Of a stretch of DNA of 64,000 nt, positions 42,296 through 51,472 are shown piece by piece. The DNA comes from Roseibium sp. MMSF_3544. GTDB lineage: Bacteria > Pseudomonadota > Alphaproteobacteria > Rhizobiales > Stappiaceae. The stretch is from contig NZ_JASHKA010000014.1 of assembly GCF_030732845.1 (NCBI RefSeq), positions 62,001 to 126,000 on the forward strand, given 5' to 3'. The translations under genes were made by a program, and so were the position numbers. Below the pieces are notes generated by a model. That model ran no database searches. It saw only the letters and a list, made by a program, of their open reading frames with translations, and had not been told where the DNA came from. Numbering within the stretch: position 1 is the stretch's first letter; each line of letters starts with the position of its first letter.

Positions 42296-43858
42296 TCAGG
42301 TATGGCGGATTACCAGCAAGGTGATGTCGTCATGTACGGTCTGGCTGCCGATGTGGTTTTTCACGTCGGCGATGATGCCCTTGAGGACCTGGGATGCCTG
42401 TGGCGCGGCGTTGCGGCGGGCACTCTCGACAAGCCGGTCCATGCCATAAAGTGCACCGTCCGGGCTTTCTGCTTCCGTCACGCCGTCGGTATAGAGAATG
42501 ATCAGGTCGCCGGGTCCGAAGGGAACGTCCTTTGTTTCGATGAAGGGCGCGATGTCTTCGTCCAGGCCGATTGGAAAGCCGAGATCAACGGTGTCGATGA
42601 TTTCGCATTTTCCATCTTCGCGCAGCACGATCAGCTCCTCATGCTGGCCGGAGAGCGTCACCTTGTCATGGTCGAAATCGAGGAAGGACAGGGTCAGGTG
42701 CTTGTCCGTCTTGGTGCGCTTGATGTTCCGGCAAATGGCGCTGTTCAAGGACACCAGAAACTGCCGAGGGTCCGTCGGGCCGCGTTCCTGCAGTGCCACG
42801 GCGATCGACTGCACCATCAACATCAGCACGCCGCTCTCAAGACCGTGCCCCGTCACGTCGCCGATCCCGATCTTGATTCGGCCATCCAGTTGCAGGACGT
42901 CATAATAGTCACCGCCGACTTCGTCCGCAGGTTCCATGAAGGCAGCGATTTCAAGCTCGTGAATGCCGCCCAGTTCGTCCTTGGTCGGCAGAACCATCAT
43001 CTGGATCTGGCGGGCGACCTCGATCTCCGCACCGAGCCTCAGGTTTTCCGACGTCAGCTGTTCATTGAGATGCGCGATTTCCGTATTGGCCTGCTCCAGG
43101 TTTACATTCATCTTGTGGAACCGGGTTGCCTGGTGCCATTGAAGACCCGTGACGGCTGCGCCGATGGCGCCGGCGCCGGCAAAGTACATCAGTAGAAACT
43201 TGAAAGACCAAAGGTTGGTCGCGATGGGCTGGCTGATCGTGATCGCCTGGATGCCCCGGATGTCACCGACATTCCAGTCCGTCTTGGGGCTTTCGGGATG
43301 CGAGTTGTGACAGGAGACGCACGCTTCGCCCAGGAACACAGGCGAGGCGATCTGAATGCTTCGGTCGAAGATCGAGCCCTCGTAGCCGATTGCAAGGTCG
43401 GCGGGATCACGGGTTTTCCGGAAGTCTTCAAGCGCCTGTTTTTCGAAATCGTTCAGATCATGCGATTCCCGTTCTTCGAACGGCAGGTCGGACACGAACC
43501 TGTATTGCAGGTTCCGGCCTTCACCACCGACAACCTGGCCGAGCTCGATGGAGAGCGTCGCCGGAATGGGAATGCCGCCTGGCGTTTCGTCATAATCGTG
43601 GGTCGGAATAATGTCTCCGTCGCTCGACAGAACCCGTCCCACGACATTCTGGGAGTAGTAGTTTCTGATCTCACTGATGGCGTCGTCCAGATCGAGGGCC
43701 TGGGACTTCAAAGACGTATCCGAAATCGCTCTGAGATCCAGCCAGACGGCGACTGGCAGCAGCGCAAGGCCGAGCAATATCAGCAGAAGAAAGACAAAGG
43801 GGCGTTCGATCAGCTTGAGCCAGAATCTGTCGACACGGCGGTGTTCAATCTGCTGCAT
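42296..43858 (-). CDS. Haem-binding DUF3365-PP2C (SpoIIE) phosphatase
   Basis: 520-residue membrane sensor phosphatase. TM1 lies at about 20-40. A periplasmic DUF3365 (Tll0287-like) domain of about 45-215 carries a c-type haem motif CVSCH (180-184), and TM2 is at about 216-240. A coiled coil of about 245-285 leads to a SpoIIE-type PP2C domain (about 290-518) with metal aspartates in EVGGDYYD, GDVTGHG and ILYTDGVTE. It probably senses redox state or gas through haem and dephosphorylates an anti-anti-sigma factor. No STAS protein or anti-sigma kinase is nearby. It ends at the terminator at 42252-42286. Confidence 0.85.
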   Translation of the reverse strand: MQQIEHRRVDRFWLKLIERPFVFLLLILLGLALLPVAVWLDLRAISDTSLKSQALDLDDAISEIRNYYSQNVVGRVLSSDGDIIPTHDYDETPGGIPIPATLSIELGQVVGGEGRNLQYRFVSDLPFEERESHDLNDFEKQALEDFRKTRDPADLAIGYEGSIFDRSIQIASPVFLGEACVSCHNSHPESPKTDWNVGDIRGIQAITISQPIATNLWSFKFLLMYFAGAGAIGAAVTGLQWHQATRFHKMNVNLEQANTEIAHLNEQLTSENLRLGAEIEVARQIQMMVLPTKDELGGIHELEIAAFMEPADEVGGDYYDVLQLDGRIKIGIGDVTGHGLESGVLMLMVQSIAVALQERGPTDPRQFLVSLNSAICRNIKRTKTDKHLTLSFLDFDHDKVTLSGQHEELIVLREDGKCEIIDTVDLGFPIGLDEDIAPFIETKDVPFGPGDLIILYTDGVTEAESPDGALYGMDRLVESARRNAAPQASQVLKGIIADVKNHIGSQTVHDDITLLVIRHT

Positions 43859-43913
43859 TCTTGTTCCTGATTCGACTTACTGTCGGGCAAACCTATAGGT
43901 TGTGGGGCGCAAT

Positions 43914-43953
43914 ATCGGAATACCTTTACGTTGTCTGCATTATGGTATCCGAT
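43914..43953. repeat. Inverted repeat in AT-rich intergenic DNA
   Basis: ATCGGAATACC (43914-43924) and GGTATCCGAT (43944-43953), complementary apart from one extra base. The 253-base gap between the phosphatase and the orphan gene holds no other clear element. It could be an operator or a hairpin. Confidence 0.35.
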
Positions 43954-44111
43954 TGCAGCACTTGCTACATCCCTGCGGGAAAATTTCAACGCTGTTATGA
44001 ATGATCGGTTATTGGGAGAAGGTGGCGACACGAAGGTAATGATACGCAACCTATCTGGCGCAGTATCTTGAGACAAAAGTCGACCAAAATTGAACGAGTT
44101 GGAATAACACC

Positions 44112-44480
44112 ATGTCTGCGCATGAGTTTAAAAGCGAAAACAAGACAATTTCTGGCCGCGAGTTTCAGTTTTGGCACTTTAACGTAAGCCACGGATCTTT
44201 GCTTGTCAGAAGCCCTAAATCCAGTGCATTCAAATCAAACGTTGATCTGATTTTTGCCGGCGTCGAATTTGTTTCTCTCCCAAGGTACTTGAATGAAATT
44301 ACAATGGATTGGGCCTCGTTTGAGGAACTTGAGCTGATTGGAAATCAGCTTGCGTCGCAGCTTGAACCATCTTCAAAGGCGTATGTGATACAAGACCAAT
44401 TCGCGAGGCATCTAATTGTGGCGGTTGGCTTTAAGCTAGAAACGAATGAGCGAGATTTTATAGATACAGGTTTCGGCTAA
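44112..44480 (+). CDS. AT-rich orphan, unknown protein
   Basis: 122-residue soluble protein with no recognised domain and no signal peptide. Its base composition and codon use are visibly more AT-rich than the surrounding genes, as is the 250 bases upstream, suggesting acquisition by transfer. TTGGAATAA before the ATG is a weak ribosome binding site. Its TAA stop overlaps the stop of the convergent Hsp70-like gene. The fold may be alpha/beta; I make no function call. Confidence 0.55.
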   Translation: MSAHEFKSENKTISGREFQFWHFNVSHGSLLVRSPKSSAFKSNVDLIFAGVEFVSLPRYLNEITMDWASFEELELIGNQLASQLEPSSKAYVIQDQFARHLIVAVGFKLETNERDFIDTGFG

Positions 44481-45769
44481 GCCGCGATCACCCAACCACC
44501 GGCATCTTCTCGTGCACCGATTAGGGCAAGACCGTTGGCGACAGACGTCAACTCGTTGCCACCGGAAATCTTCTCGGTTCCGAACCGGTTGGCAAACTGA
44601 CGGCGGACGGCAGGGACGAAAGACGTGCCGCCTGTCATGAACACCCGGTCGATATCGGTCTCGGCAATCGCTGCCTTTTGAAGGGTGGCATCGAGCGCCT
44701 TGTCCATCTTGGCAAGATCTCCGGCAATCCAGGCTTCGAAATCGGACCGTGGAACGGAGGCGCGGAAATCCGACCCGAGTGGTGCAAAGGAAAACTCCGC
44801 TTCGTCTTCGGAAGACAGAAGCGCCTTTGTCTCCGATACCGACTTGTAGAGTGGATAGCCTTGGTCTTCCTCGACGAGTTCGACAAACAGCTCGATCTTC
44901 TCCGGCTCCAGGCACCAGCGCAGCAGCTTTTTCATTTCCTTGAAATCGTCCGAGGTCTTGAAGATCGACAACATGTGCCAGCGGGCGAAGTTGGAAAAGA
45001 GATTGGGTGGGATCTCAAGGACCTTGCCCATGCTTTTGTAACTCGATCCTTTGCCGAGTTTGGGCAGGACGACATTGTCGATGATGCGGTAGTCGAACGT
45101 GTCACCGGCAACGCCGATGCCGCCACGCCCGAGCGGCGTCGCCTTCAAGTGTCCGGCCGCAGTCTCGAAGCGCATGATGGAATAGTCTGTCGTGCCGCCG
45201 CCAAGATCGGCGACCAGTATCGTGGTGTCCCGTTCGAGCGACTGGGCATAGGAAAAGGCCGCGCCGACCGGCTCCATCACGAACAGGATGTCCTCAAAGC
45301 CAACCTTGCGAAACGCCTTGCGATACCGCTCCATGGCCAGATTTTCGTCCGGATTATGGCCGGCAAACTCCACCGGACGTCCAACGACAAGGCGGGTTGT
45401 CGACGGATCGAAAGTGGTTCCGGCACGCTCGAACGCGCAGCGCAGAAACGTTGCCATCAGGTCTTCAAACTCGAACCGGACACCGTAGACGCCCGTTCCC
45501 TTGAAAACGCGGCTGGCGGCAAAGGTTTTCAGTGACTGGATGAAACGCACATCACCAAAGCTTTCCAGAAATTGCCGGATCGCCCAGGGACCGACTTCCG
45601 GGTGAAGCGCTCTGGCAGCGCCGCGATCAAGAAAGCTCAGGACCGTGGGAAGCGATGTAAAGGCATCATCCCTGTCCTTGAACCGGACCGGCTCAGTCGC
45701 AGCAGCACCGGTCGCCGCCACCGCGACCGTGTTTGAGGTTCCGAAATCAAGTCCGATCGTGTCAGTCAT
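44477..45769 (-). CDS. Hsp70-family protein, YegD-like
   Basis: 430-residue actin-fold ATPase of the Hsp70 superfamily without the substrate-binding domain. Phosphate loop 1 is GLDFGTSNTVAVA, phosphate 2 is VADLGGGTTDYS and the adenosine motif is FMTGGTSFVPAV. The size and the SNT motif match the YegD subgroup of unknown clients. ATG 45769 has AGGA 8 bases upstream and is preferred to 45784. It stands alone, 172 bases after the GlxA-type regulator gene, on the same strand. Confidence 0.85.
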   Translation of the reverse strand: MTDTIGLDFGTSNTVAVAATGAAATEPVRFKDRDDAFTSLPTVLSFLDRGAARALHPEVGPWAIRQFLESFGDVRFIQSLKTFAASRVFKGTGVYGVRFEFEDLMATFLRCAFERAGTTFDPSTTRLVVGRPVEFAGHNPDENLAMERYRKAFRKVGFEDILFVMEPVGAAFSYAQSLERDTTILVADLGGGTTDYSIMRFETAAGHLKATPLGRGGIGVAGDTFDYRIIDNVVLPKLGKGSSYKSMGKVLEIPPNLFSNFARWHMLSIFKTSDDFKEMKKLLRWCLEPEKIELFVELVEEDQGYPLYKSVSETKALLSSEDEAEFSFAPLGSDFRASVPRSDFEAWIAGDLAKMDKALDATLQKAAIAETDIDRVFMTGGTSFVPAVRRQFANRFGTEKISGGNELTSVANGLALIGAREDAGGWVIAA

Positions 45770-45941
45770 TTCAGCTGTCCTCATGATGCGACGTGCAATC
45801 GACCCGCGATCCGAAAGGGGCAGTTCGGGCAGGCGAATTTCAGTCTGGAATCAGGAATGGCCGCGCTGAATACGGGCTATTGATCGGAAATGCAAGCTGG
45901 AAGGGGATATTTTCGCGACGGATCACCGCGAGCCGCCAATA

Positions 45942-46973
45942 TCAGTGGTGCTCGAGTATCTGGTTGTCGTCCGAGACGTCCTTGGCAACAGGCGTGCGGA
46001 CCACCGGAGGCGTAACGCGGGTTTTCTTGCGCCGCTCTGTCGGGGAAAACCCGAACTTCTCCCGGTAGACGCTCGCAAAATGGGCCTGGTCGACGAACCC
46101 GGTTGAGAACGCGACCTGTGCGACGGCCATCCGGGTCTTGCGCAGCAGCTCGTCTGCCTTGTGGAGCCGGATGTCCATGTAGCAGCGCATCACGCTGATC
46201 CCGAGATCGGACTTGAAGTTGCGCTGCAGCTTGCGTGAACTGACACCGGCCAGCATCGCGATCTGATCGAGCGTCAACAGGTCGGTGACATGGCTTTCCA
46301 TGAGTTCTACAGCCGCTGCGACACAGCTGTTCAGGCTGCTGTTGCTGCCAAGATATCGAGAGCGCAGCGGCTCGTCCGCACCGCGCATTCCCGTATGAAC
46401 GAGCCAGTCGCTGACCGTCGTTGCAAGTTCTGCCCCGAGTTCCGACTTTACCAGCGCAAGCATCATGTCCAAGGAGGCGACGCCGCCGGCACAAGTGTAG
46501 CGGTTGCGGTCGATTACAAAGATGCGTCTTTCAAGGAAGTAGCCGTCGGAGAGTGCGTTCAGCTCTTCGAAATACTCCCAGTGCACCGTGAACCGCCGGT
46601 CCTCCATGAGACCAGCCTTGGCAAGCAGCGCGCCCCCGGCCGAAATTCCGCCAAGAGCAACCCCATGTGCCGCAAGCCTGCGAAGCTGGGCGTAAAGCGC
46701 GGTGTCGTCGGTGTCCGGCAATGTGCCGCCAGCAACAACGAACAGAATGTCGACCTGATTGCTCAGAATCCCGAGCGGCTCGGTTTCGAAATGGGCGCCG
46801 CACGAGGCGCGCACCTTTCCGGCATTCTGCGAGAAAAAGCTGAAACTGAAATGGTCTTTCCCGCTAAGCAGGTTCGCAGACCGAAGGGGTTCGACCGCCG
46901 AGGCGATCGACATCAGGCCATAGCCCTCGATCAGCAAAAATCCTATTTTCCGGCGCTTTGTCTCGCTCTTCAT
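45942..46973 (-). CDS. GlxA-type AraC-family regulator
   Basis: 343-residue regulator. Residues about 8-180 form a DJ-1/PfpI-like domain (IGFLLIEGYGLMSIASAVEPL) without an obvious catalytic Cys context, and the C-terminal 100 residues are two AraC helix-turn-helix motifs (LDQIAMLAGVSSRKLQRNF and VAQVAFSTGFVDQAHFASVYRE). This family often controls catabolism of quaternary amines, choline or related compounds. It lies 19 bases after soeC on the same strand, so it may be co-transcribed with the sulfonate operon or may control the methylamine operon further upstream. Confidence 0.88.
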   Translation of the reverse strand: MKSETKRRKIGFLLIEGYGLMSIASAVEPLRSANLLSGKDHFSFSFFSQNAGKVRASCGAHFETEPLGILSNQVDILFVVAGGTLPDTDDTALYAQLRRLAAHGVALGGISAGGALLAKAGLMEDRRFTVHWEYFEELNALSDGYFLERRIFVIDRNRYTCAGGVASLDMMLALVKSELGAELATTVSDWLVHTGMRGADEPLRSRYLGSNSSLNSCVAAAVELMESHVTDLLTLDQIAMLAGVSSRKLQRNFKSDLGISVMRCYMDIRLHKADELLRKTRMAVAQVAFSTGFVDQAHFASVYREKFGFSPTERRKKTRVTPPVVRTPVAKDVSDDNQILEHH

Positions 46974-46992
46974 TCCCGTACCTTAAGAGGAT

Positions 46993-47904
46993 TCAGCGAG
47001 AGTGGCTAGGTTGATAGGGAGCTTCGGTGGCGGTTCGGCCATAGTAAAGACTGACCACGTGCTCTGCTTCGGCAAAAAACAGCCAACGGGAGGCGAAGGC
47101 GCCGACGAGATAAAACAGCGTCGCGATTGCTGCGGTAAAAGGGTTCGTCGGCAACAGTGCCACGAGCACGAGCGGCACCACGATCATGGCCCCGAAAGCG
47201 ATAATGCGCAGCTTTTGTGCGTGCTTGCGCCCGACTACGTGAACCATTTCCTTCAACAGGTAGTTTGAGCCTGTGTGAGGTGGTTCGAACAGCCTTGCCT
47301 TGCCGCGATCGCCAAGACCTGTTGCCGTTTCGATTGTATGACCGCGCTCCGCAAAGCGGCGGTCCCCCAGAACCCACTGCAATACCTGAACGGCACCGGC
47401 AACAAGCAGGAGTACGAGAGCGGCAGCAGTCTGCTGGGCAAGAATAGCGCCGCCTGCAAGCGACAGCGTCAGAAGGTGAAGCGGGGTCAGCCAGTGATTC
47501 CAGCGCGGCACGGTTTTAAGTTGCGCATAGATCATCGCCGTCGCGATCACGGTCGCAAGTGACAGAAGACCACCGAGCCAGCCGAGCACTGCAATCGTGA
47601 CGCCGAAAAAGACTGCTGCAAAAGCATAGATCCCGAGCACAATCAGTGCCGCTGTGGAAAGGCAGGCTTCGCGGGAAAGCCAACTCGTCTGCCATTGGGT
47701 AAAGGCTTTCAGGGCGCGCTGGGGATTGCCGAGGTGGAAGGTGGATGCCACCAGACCGCCGACGGCAAGGCCGAAGCCGATCGCGAAATAGAAGAATGCT
47801 GCCCAGCCGGTGACCGCAGGTAATCCGAACCCGAGAAAGGTCAAAAGGCCGAACCCAAGCCCGGACAGGACCGTGAAAATGATGACTGAGGGGGCCGGAT
47901 GCAT
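46993..47904 (-). CDS. soeC: Sulfite dehydrogenase membrane anchor SoeC
   Basis: 303-residue DmsC-type membrane anchor with about eight hydrophobic segments, transferring electrons from the iron-sulfur subunit to quinone. ATG 47904 overlaps the soeB stop as ATGA and the first helix follows directly (VIIFTVLSGLGFGLLTFLGFGL). Conserved features of the family include FHLGNPQRALKAFTQWQTSWLSRE. Assignment to SoeC rather than DmsC comes from the neighbouring xsc and soeA. Confidence 0.85.
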   Translation of the reverse strand: MHPAPSVIIFTVLSGLGFGLLTFLGFGLPAVTGWAAFFYFAIGFGLAVGGLVASTFHLGNPQRALKAFTQWQTSWLSREACLSTAALIVLGIYAFAAVFFGVTIAVLGWLGGLLSLATVIATAMIYAQLKTVPRWNHWLTPLHLLTLSLAGGAILAQQTAAALVLLLVAGAVQVLQWVLGDRRFAERGHTIETATGLGDRGKARLFEPPHTGSNYLLKEMVHVVGRKHAQKLRIIAFGAMIVVPLVLVALLPTNPFTAAIATLFYLVGAFASRWLFFAEAEHVVSLYYGRTATEAPYQPSHSR

Positions 47905-48653
47905 CAGAGCGCCTCCAGTTTCTTGTCGAGCCAGGCAAGGAAACCCTTGGGCTCCTCGCAAACGGGCTCAAGCAGCGGTGAAAGGACATCCATGTCCTGC
48001 ATCTGGTCCTTCGGCCTGGGCGGCAGGTATTTGTTAACCGGCTTGGTGCCTTGTTCCGGCATCAGGTCGATACCGCCGCGCTCGGCAACAAGCTTTGAAA
48101 CGTTGCTGTTCGGGTCGGCGAAGTCGCCGAAGTGACGGGCACCTGCAGGACACGTGCGCACACAGGCCGGCACGCGGTCCTCTTCCGGCAGGTTGTCATT
48201 GTAGATCCTGTCGACGCAGAGCGTGCATTTCTTCATCACGCCGGCTGCCGCGTCCAGTTCGCGTGCGCCATAAGGGCAGGCCCAGGCACACAGGCCGCAG
48301 CCGATACAGGCGTCCTCGTTGACCAGAACAATGCCGTCCTCGGAGCGCTTGTAGCTCGCCCCCGTCGGACACACCGTGACACAGGGCGCGTCGTCGCAAT
48401 GAAGACAGGATTTGGGGAAGTGCACCGTCTGGCTGCAGCCTCCGCCCTTGGGTTCCACCTCATAGCTGTGGATCCGGTTGAGGAAGGTCCCCACGGGGTC
48501 GGCGCCATAGGCATCCTCATCACTGAGCGGAACGCCGTAATTCTCCGTGTTCCAGCCCTTGCAGGCGGTGACGCAGGCATGACAACCGACACACGTGTCA
48601 AGATCGATGACGAGGCCGAGTTTCTTGTCCGTCGTTTCGGGCAACTGGGTCAT
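47904..48653 (-). CDS. soeB: Sulfite dehydrogenase iron-sulfur subunit SoeB
   Basis: 249-residue ferredoxin-type electron-transfer subunit with four [4Fe-4S] cysteine sets: CVGCHACVTAC, CLHCDDAPCVTVCP, CIGCGLCAWACP and CTLCVDR with CVRTCP. No Tat signal is present, matching a complex that faces the cytoplasm. ATG 48653 overlaps the soeA stop as ATGA; the longer open frame to 48812 lies inside soeA and is rejected. It passes electrons from SoeA to SoeC. Confidence 0.9.
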   Translation of the reverse strand: MTQLPETTDKKLGLVIDLDTCVGCHACVTACKGWNTENYGVPLSDEDAYGADPVGTFLNRIHSYEVEPKGGGCSQTVHFPKSCLHCDDAPCVTVCPTGASYKRSEDGIVLVNEDACIGCGLCAWACPYGARELDAAAGVMKKCTLCVDRIYNDNLPEEDRVPACVRTCPAGARHFGDFADPNSNVSKLVAERGGIDLMPEQGTKPVNKYLPPRPKDQMQDMDVLSPLLEPVCEEPKGFLAWLDKKLEAL

Positions 48654-51472
48654 GACGTCACCTTCTGGCGCACAATGGCCGGCCCTTTGCCGACGGGTGA
48701 TTTCAAAGCATCGAACTCCGGCTGGCTCTCGTCTGGCGGAGGTGCCTTCTCGATGCGGACCCTGAGATCGAACCACGCGGCCTGGCCGGTCACCGGGTCG
48801 GAGTTGGACCACCTGAGGCCGTCGCCCTTGGGCGGCAACAATTCGTGGATCAGGTGGTTGAGCAGGAACCCGCGGGTTGCCTCGGGTGCATGTTCATCCA
48901 GTGCCCAGGCGCCCTTGCGTTTGCCGATGGCGTTCCACGTCCAGACAGTGTTCTCGTTGAGCCCGGCCATGTGGGCAACCGGCACGGTGATTTCGCCATG
49001 AACCGAGGTGACCTTCGCCCAGTCGCCGTCCTTGAATCCGTTCTCCTGCCAGATCTTCGTCGGGACATAGAGCGGGTTTTGCCCGTGAATCTGCCGCAGC
49101 CACGCATTCTGGCTGCCCCATGAATGGTACATGGCCATCGGACGTTGCGTGAGGGCGTGGACGGGGTAGGCATCCGTGTCAACCGCAGCATCCTCAAGCG
49201 GTGCGTACCAGATCGGGAAGGGATCGAGGCGATCGATGATCTGCTGGCGCAGATGATCCGGTGGCTGCCGGTCGCCGTGCCCTTCCGCGGCGAGCTGCAG
49301 CCGGCGCAGAGGCTCCACATAAAGCTGGAAGAGATAAGGCTGCGGCTTGTCGTAAAAGCCCAGTCCGACCGCCCAATCCTGATAGCCCGCGTTCCAGGGC
49401 TTGTAGAAAGCAGCCTCAGGCGGCACGTGTTCGACAAAGAAACTGCCGTTCTCGATATAGCGCTGCAGCTGGTTCGGGTTGACTTCGCCGCGACCCGTAT
49501 CCGTTCCATTGCCCCGGAAACCGGCAAGAGGTCCGATGCCCGGACGCCGCTGGTGGTTGACCATGTAGTCGGCGTAATCCTTGTAAAGCGGATCGCCGTT
49601 CTCGTCGGTAAAGCCGGGAAGTTTCAGACGGGCGCCCAGATCCACCAGAACCGACTGAAAGCCCCGGACATCGCGGTCCGGTTCAACCACAGGCCAGCGG
49701 ATCGCATCTGCCGCCGCGTCCGCTTCACAAATGGGACGGTCCAGCAGGGAAATGCAGTCGTAGCGTTCCAGATAGGTCGTGTCGGGCAGGATCAGGTCCG
49801 CATAGGCGACCATCTCGGAAGAATAGGCATCGGAATAGATGATGCGCGGGATGACATAGTCACCGTTTTCATCCTTGTCCGTCAGCATCTCCATGACGCC
49901 GCGGGTGTTCATCGACGAGTTCCAGGACATGTTGGCCATGTAAAGAAACAGCGCATCGATCTTGTAGGGATCACCCGCATGGGCGTTCGAAATGACCATG
50001 TGCATCAGCCCGTGGGCCGACAGCGGGTTCTCCCAGGTGAACGCCTTGTCGATACGTGCCGGCGAACCGTCTTCCTTCAGAGCCAGATCCGCCGGTCCAC
50101 GCACAAAGCCAAGATGCGGCCCGTCCAGCGGACAGTCCGGTTTGGAATGGCAATGCGGGGTCGGATGCGCTTCAACCGGTTTCGGGTAGGGCGGCTTGAA
50201 GCGGAACCCGCCAGGCACTTCAACCGTGCCGAGGAGAATCTGCAAGATGTGCAGCGACCGGCAGGTCTGAAAACCGTTCGAATGCGCCGAGATCCCGCGC
50301 ATGGCATGGAAACTGACCGGGCGGCCAAGCATCTTTTCGTGTCGGTTTCCACGGAAATCCGTCCACGGCTGGTCAAGTTCGAACGCTTCTTCGAAAGCAA
50401 CCCTGGCAAGCTCCGCAGCGATCGCCTTGATGCGTCCGGCACTGACACCGCAGCGCTCGGCAACTGCTTCAGGGCTGTAGTCGTCCGAAAGGTAGCGGTC
50501 GGCCAGATGCTGGAAGACGGTCTTATGAGACACACCATCAATGTCGATCTGCGCGGCAAGGTCGGGTTTGACACCCTCTTTGTCGAATGGCTGGAGTGTG
50601 CCGGTTGCGCGGTCGACCACGAGTGGCTTGTCGTCGCCGTCGCGCAACAAAAGCCCTTCCTCCGCCGTGCCCGTTGCGGCGTTGAGCAGACAAGGCGCAT
50701 TGGTGAACTGGGCAAGGTAGTCCAGGTCGATCTTGCCGGCCTTCAGAAGAACGTGGATCAGCGCGCAAATGAAAAGGCCGTCCGTACCAGGCGTAATCCC
50801 AACCCATTCGTCGGCGATGGCGTTGTAGCCGGACCGGATCGGATTGACGCCGATCACCTTGCCGCGGCGCGCCTTCAGTTTGCCAAGACCCATCTTGATG
50901 GGATTGGAGTCATGATCCTCGGCAACGCCGAAGATCATGAAGAGCTTGGTGCGTTCCCAGTCCGGTTGGCCGAATTCCCAGAAGGCACCACCCATGGTGT
51001 AAATGCCGGCGGTCGCCATGTTGACCGAACAAAACCCGCCATGAGCCGCATAGTTCGGCGTACCGAAATTCTGTGCCCAGAAACTGGTGAAGCTCTGCGA
51101 TTGATCGCGGCCGGTAAAGAAAGCGAGCTTTTCAGGGGCGCTTTTGCGGATCGGTTCCAGCCAACTCGTGGCAAGTTCCAGAGCCTCGTCCCAGCTGATC
51201 TCCTCGAACTCGCCGGATCCGCGAGGCCCGGTTCGCTTTAGCGGTGCCCGCAGTCGCGACGGCGCGTTCATCTGCATGATGCCGGAAGACCCTTTGGCGC
51301 ACAGGACACCCTTGTTGACCGGGTGGTCCCTGTTGCCTTCGATGTAGGCGACCTTGCCGTCCTTGAGATGGACATTGATGCCACAGCGGCAGGCGCACAT
51401 GTAGCAGGTCGTCTTGCGAACCTCGTCCGATACTTTCGGTGACGTCTCGAGCACTGGCTCGTTCATTGCCAT
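48650..51472 (-). CDS. soeA: Sulfite dehydrogenase molybdopterin subunit SoeA
   Basis: 940-residue DMSO-reductase-family molybdoenzyme. The N-terminal [4Fe-4S] ligands are Cys23, Cys26, Cys30 and Cys58, and typical bis-MGD domains follow. There is no Tat signal peptide, as expected for the cytoplasm-facing SoeABC complex that oxidises sulfite to sulfate and reduces quinone. GGAGGG lies 6 bases before ATG 51472, which overlaps the ackA stop region. The neighbouring xsc releases sulfite, which supports the sulfite assignment over thiosulfate, DMSO or formate enzymes of the same family. Confidence 0.88.
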   Translation of the reverse strand: MAMNEPVLETSPKVSDEVRKTTCYMCACRCGINVHLKDGKVAYIEGNRDHPVNKGVLCAKGSSGIMQMNAPSRLRAPLKRTGPRGSGEFEEISWDEALELATSWLEPIRKSAPEKLAFFTGRDQSQSFTSFWAQNFGTPNYAAHGGFCSVNMATAGIYTMGGAFWEFGQPDWERTKLFMIFGVAEDHDSNPIKMGLGKLKARRGKVIGVNPIRSGYNAIADEWVGITPGTDGLFICALIHVLLKAGKIDLDYLAQFTNAPCLLNAATGTAEEGLLLRDGDDKPLVVDRATGTLQPFDKEGVKPDLAAQIDIDGVSHKTVFQHLADRYLSDDYSPEAVAERCGVSAGRIKAIAAELARVAFEEAFELDQPWTDFRGNRHEKMLGRPVSFHAMRGISAHSNGFQTCRSLHILQILLGTVEVPGGFRFKPPYPKPVEAHPTPHCHSKPDCPLDGPHLGFVRGPADLALKEDGSPARIDKAFTWENPLSAHGLMHMVISNAHAGDPYKIDALFLYMANMSWNSSMNTRGVMEMLTDKDENGDYVIPRIIYSDAYSSEMVAYADLILPDTTYLERYDCISLLDRPICEADAAADAIRWPVVEPDRDVRGFQSVLVDLGARLKLPGFTDENGDPLYKDYADYMVNHQRRPGIGPLAGFRGNGTDTGRGEVNPNQLQRYIENGSFFVEHVPPEAAFYKPWNAGYQDWAVGLGFYDKPQPYLFQLYVEPLRRLQLAAEGHGDRQPPDHLRQQIIDRLDPFPIWYAPLEDAAVDTDAYPVHALTQRPMAMYHSWGSQNAWLRQIHGQNPLYVPTKIWQENGFKDGDWAKVTSVHGEITVPVAHMAGLNENTVWTWNAIGKRKGAWALDEHAPEATRGFLLNHLIHELLPPKGDGLRWSNSDPVTGQAAWFDLRVRIEKAPPPDESQPEFDALKSPVGKGPAIVRQKVTS

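Noticed and set aside
49124-51241. 705-codon open frame antisense to soeA
   Set aside because: It is a shadow of the GC-rich coding strand; the soeA protein is clearly real and the antisense translation has no family features.
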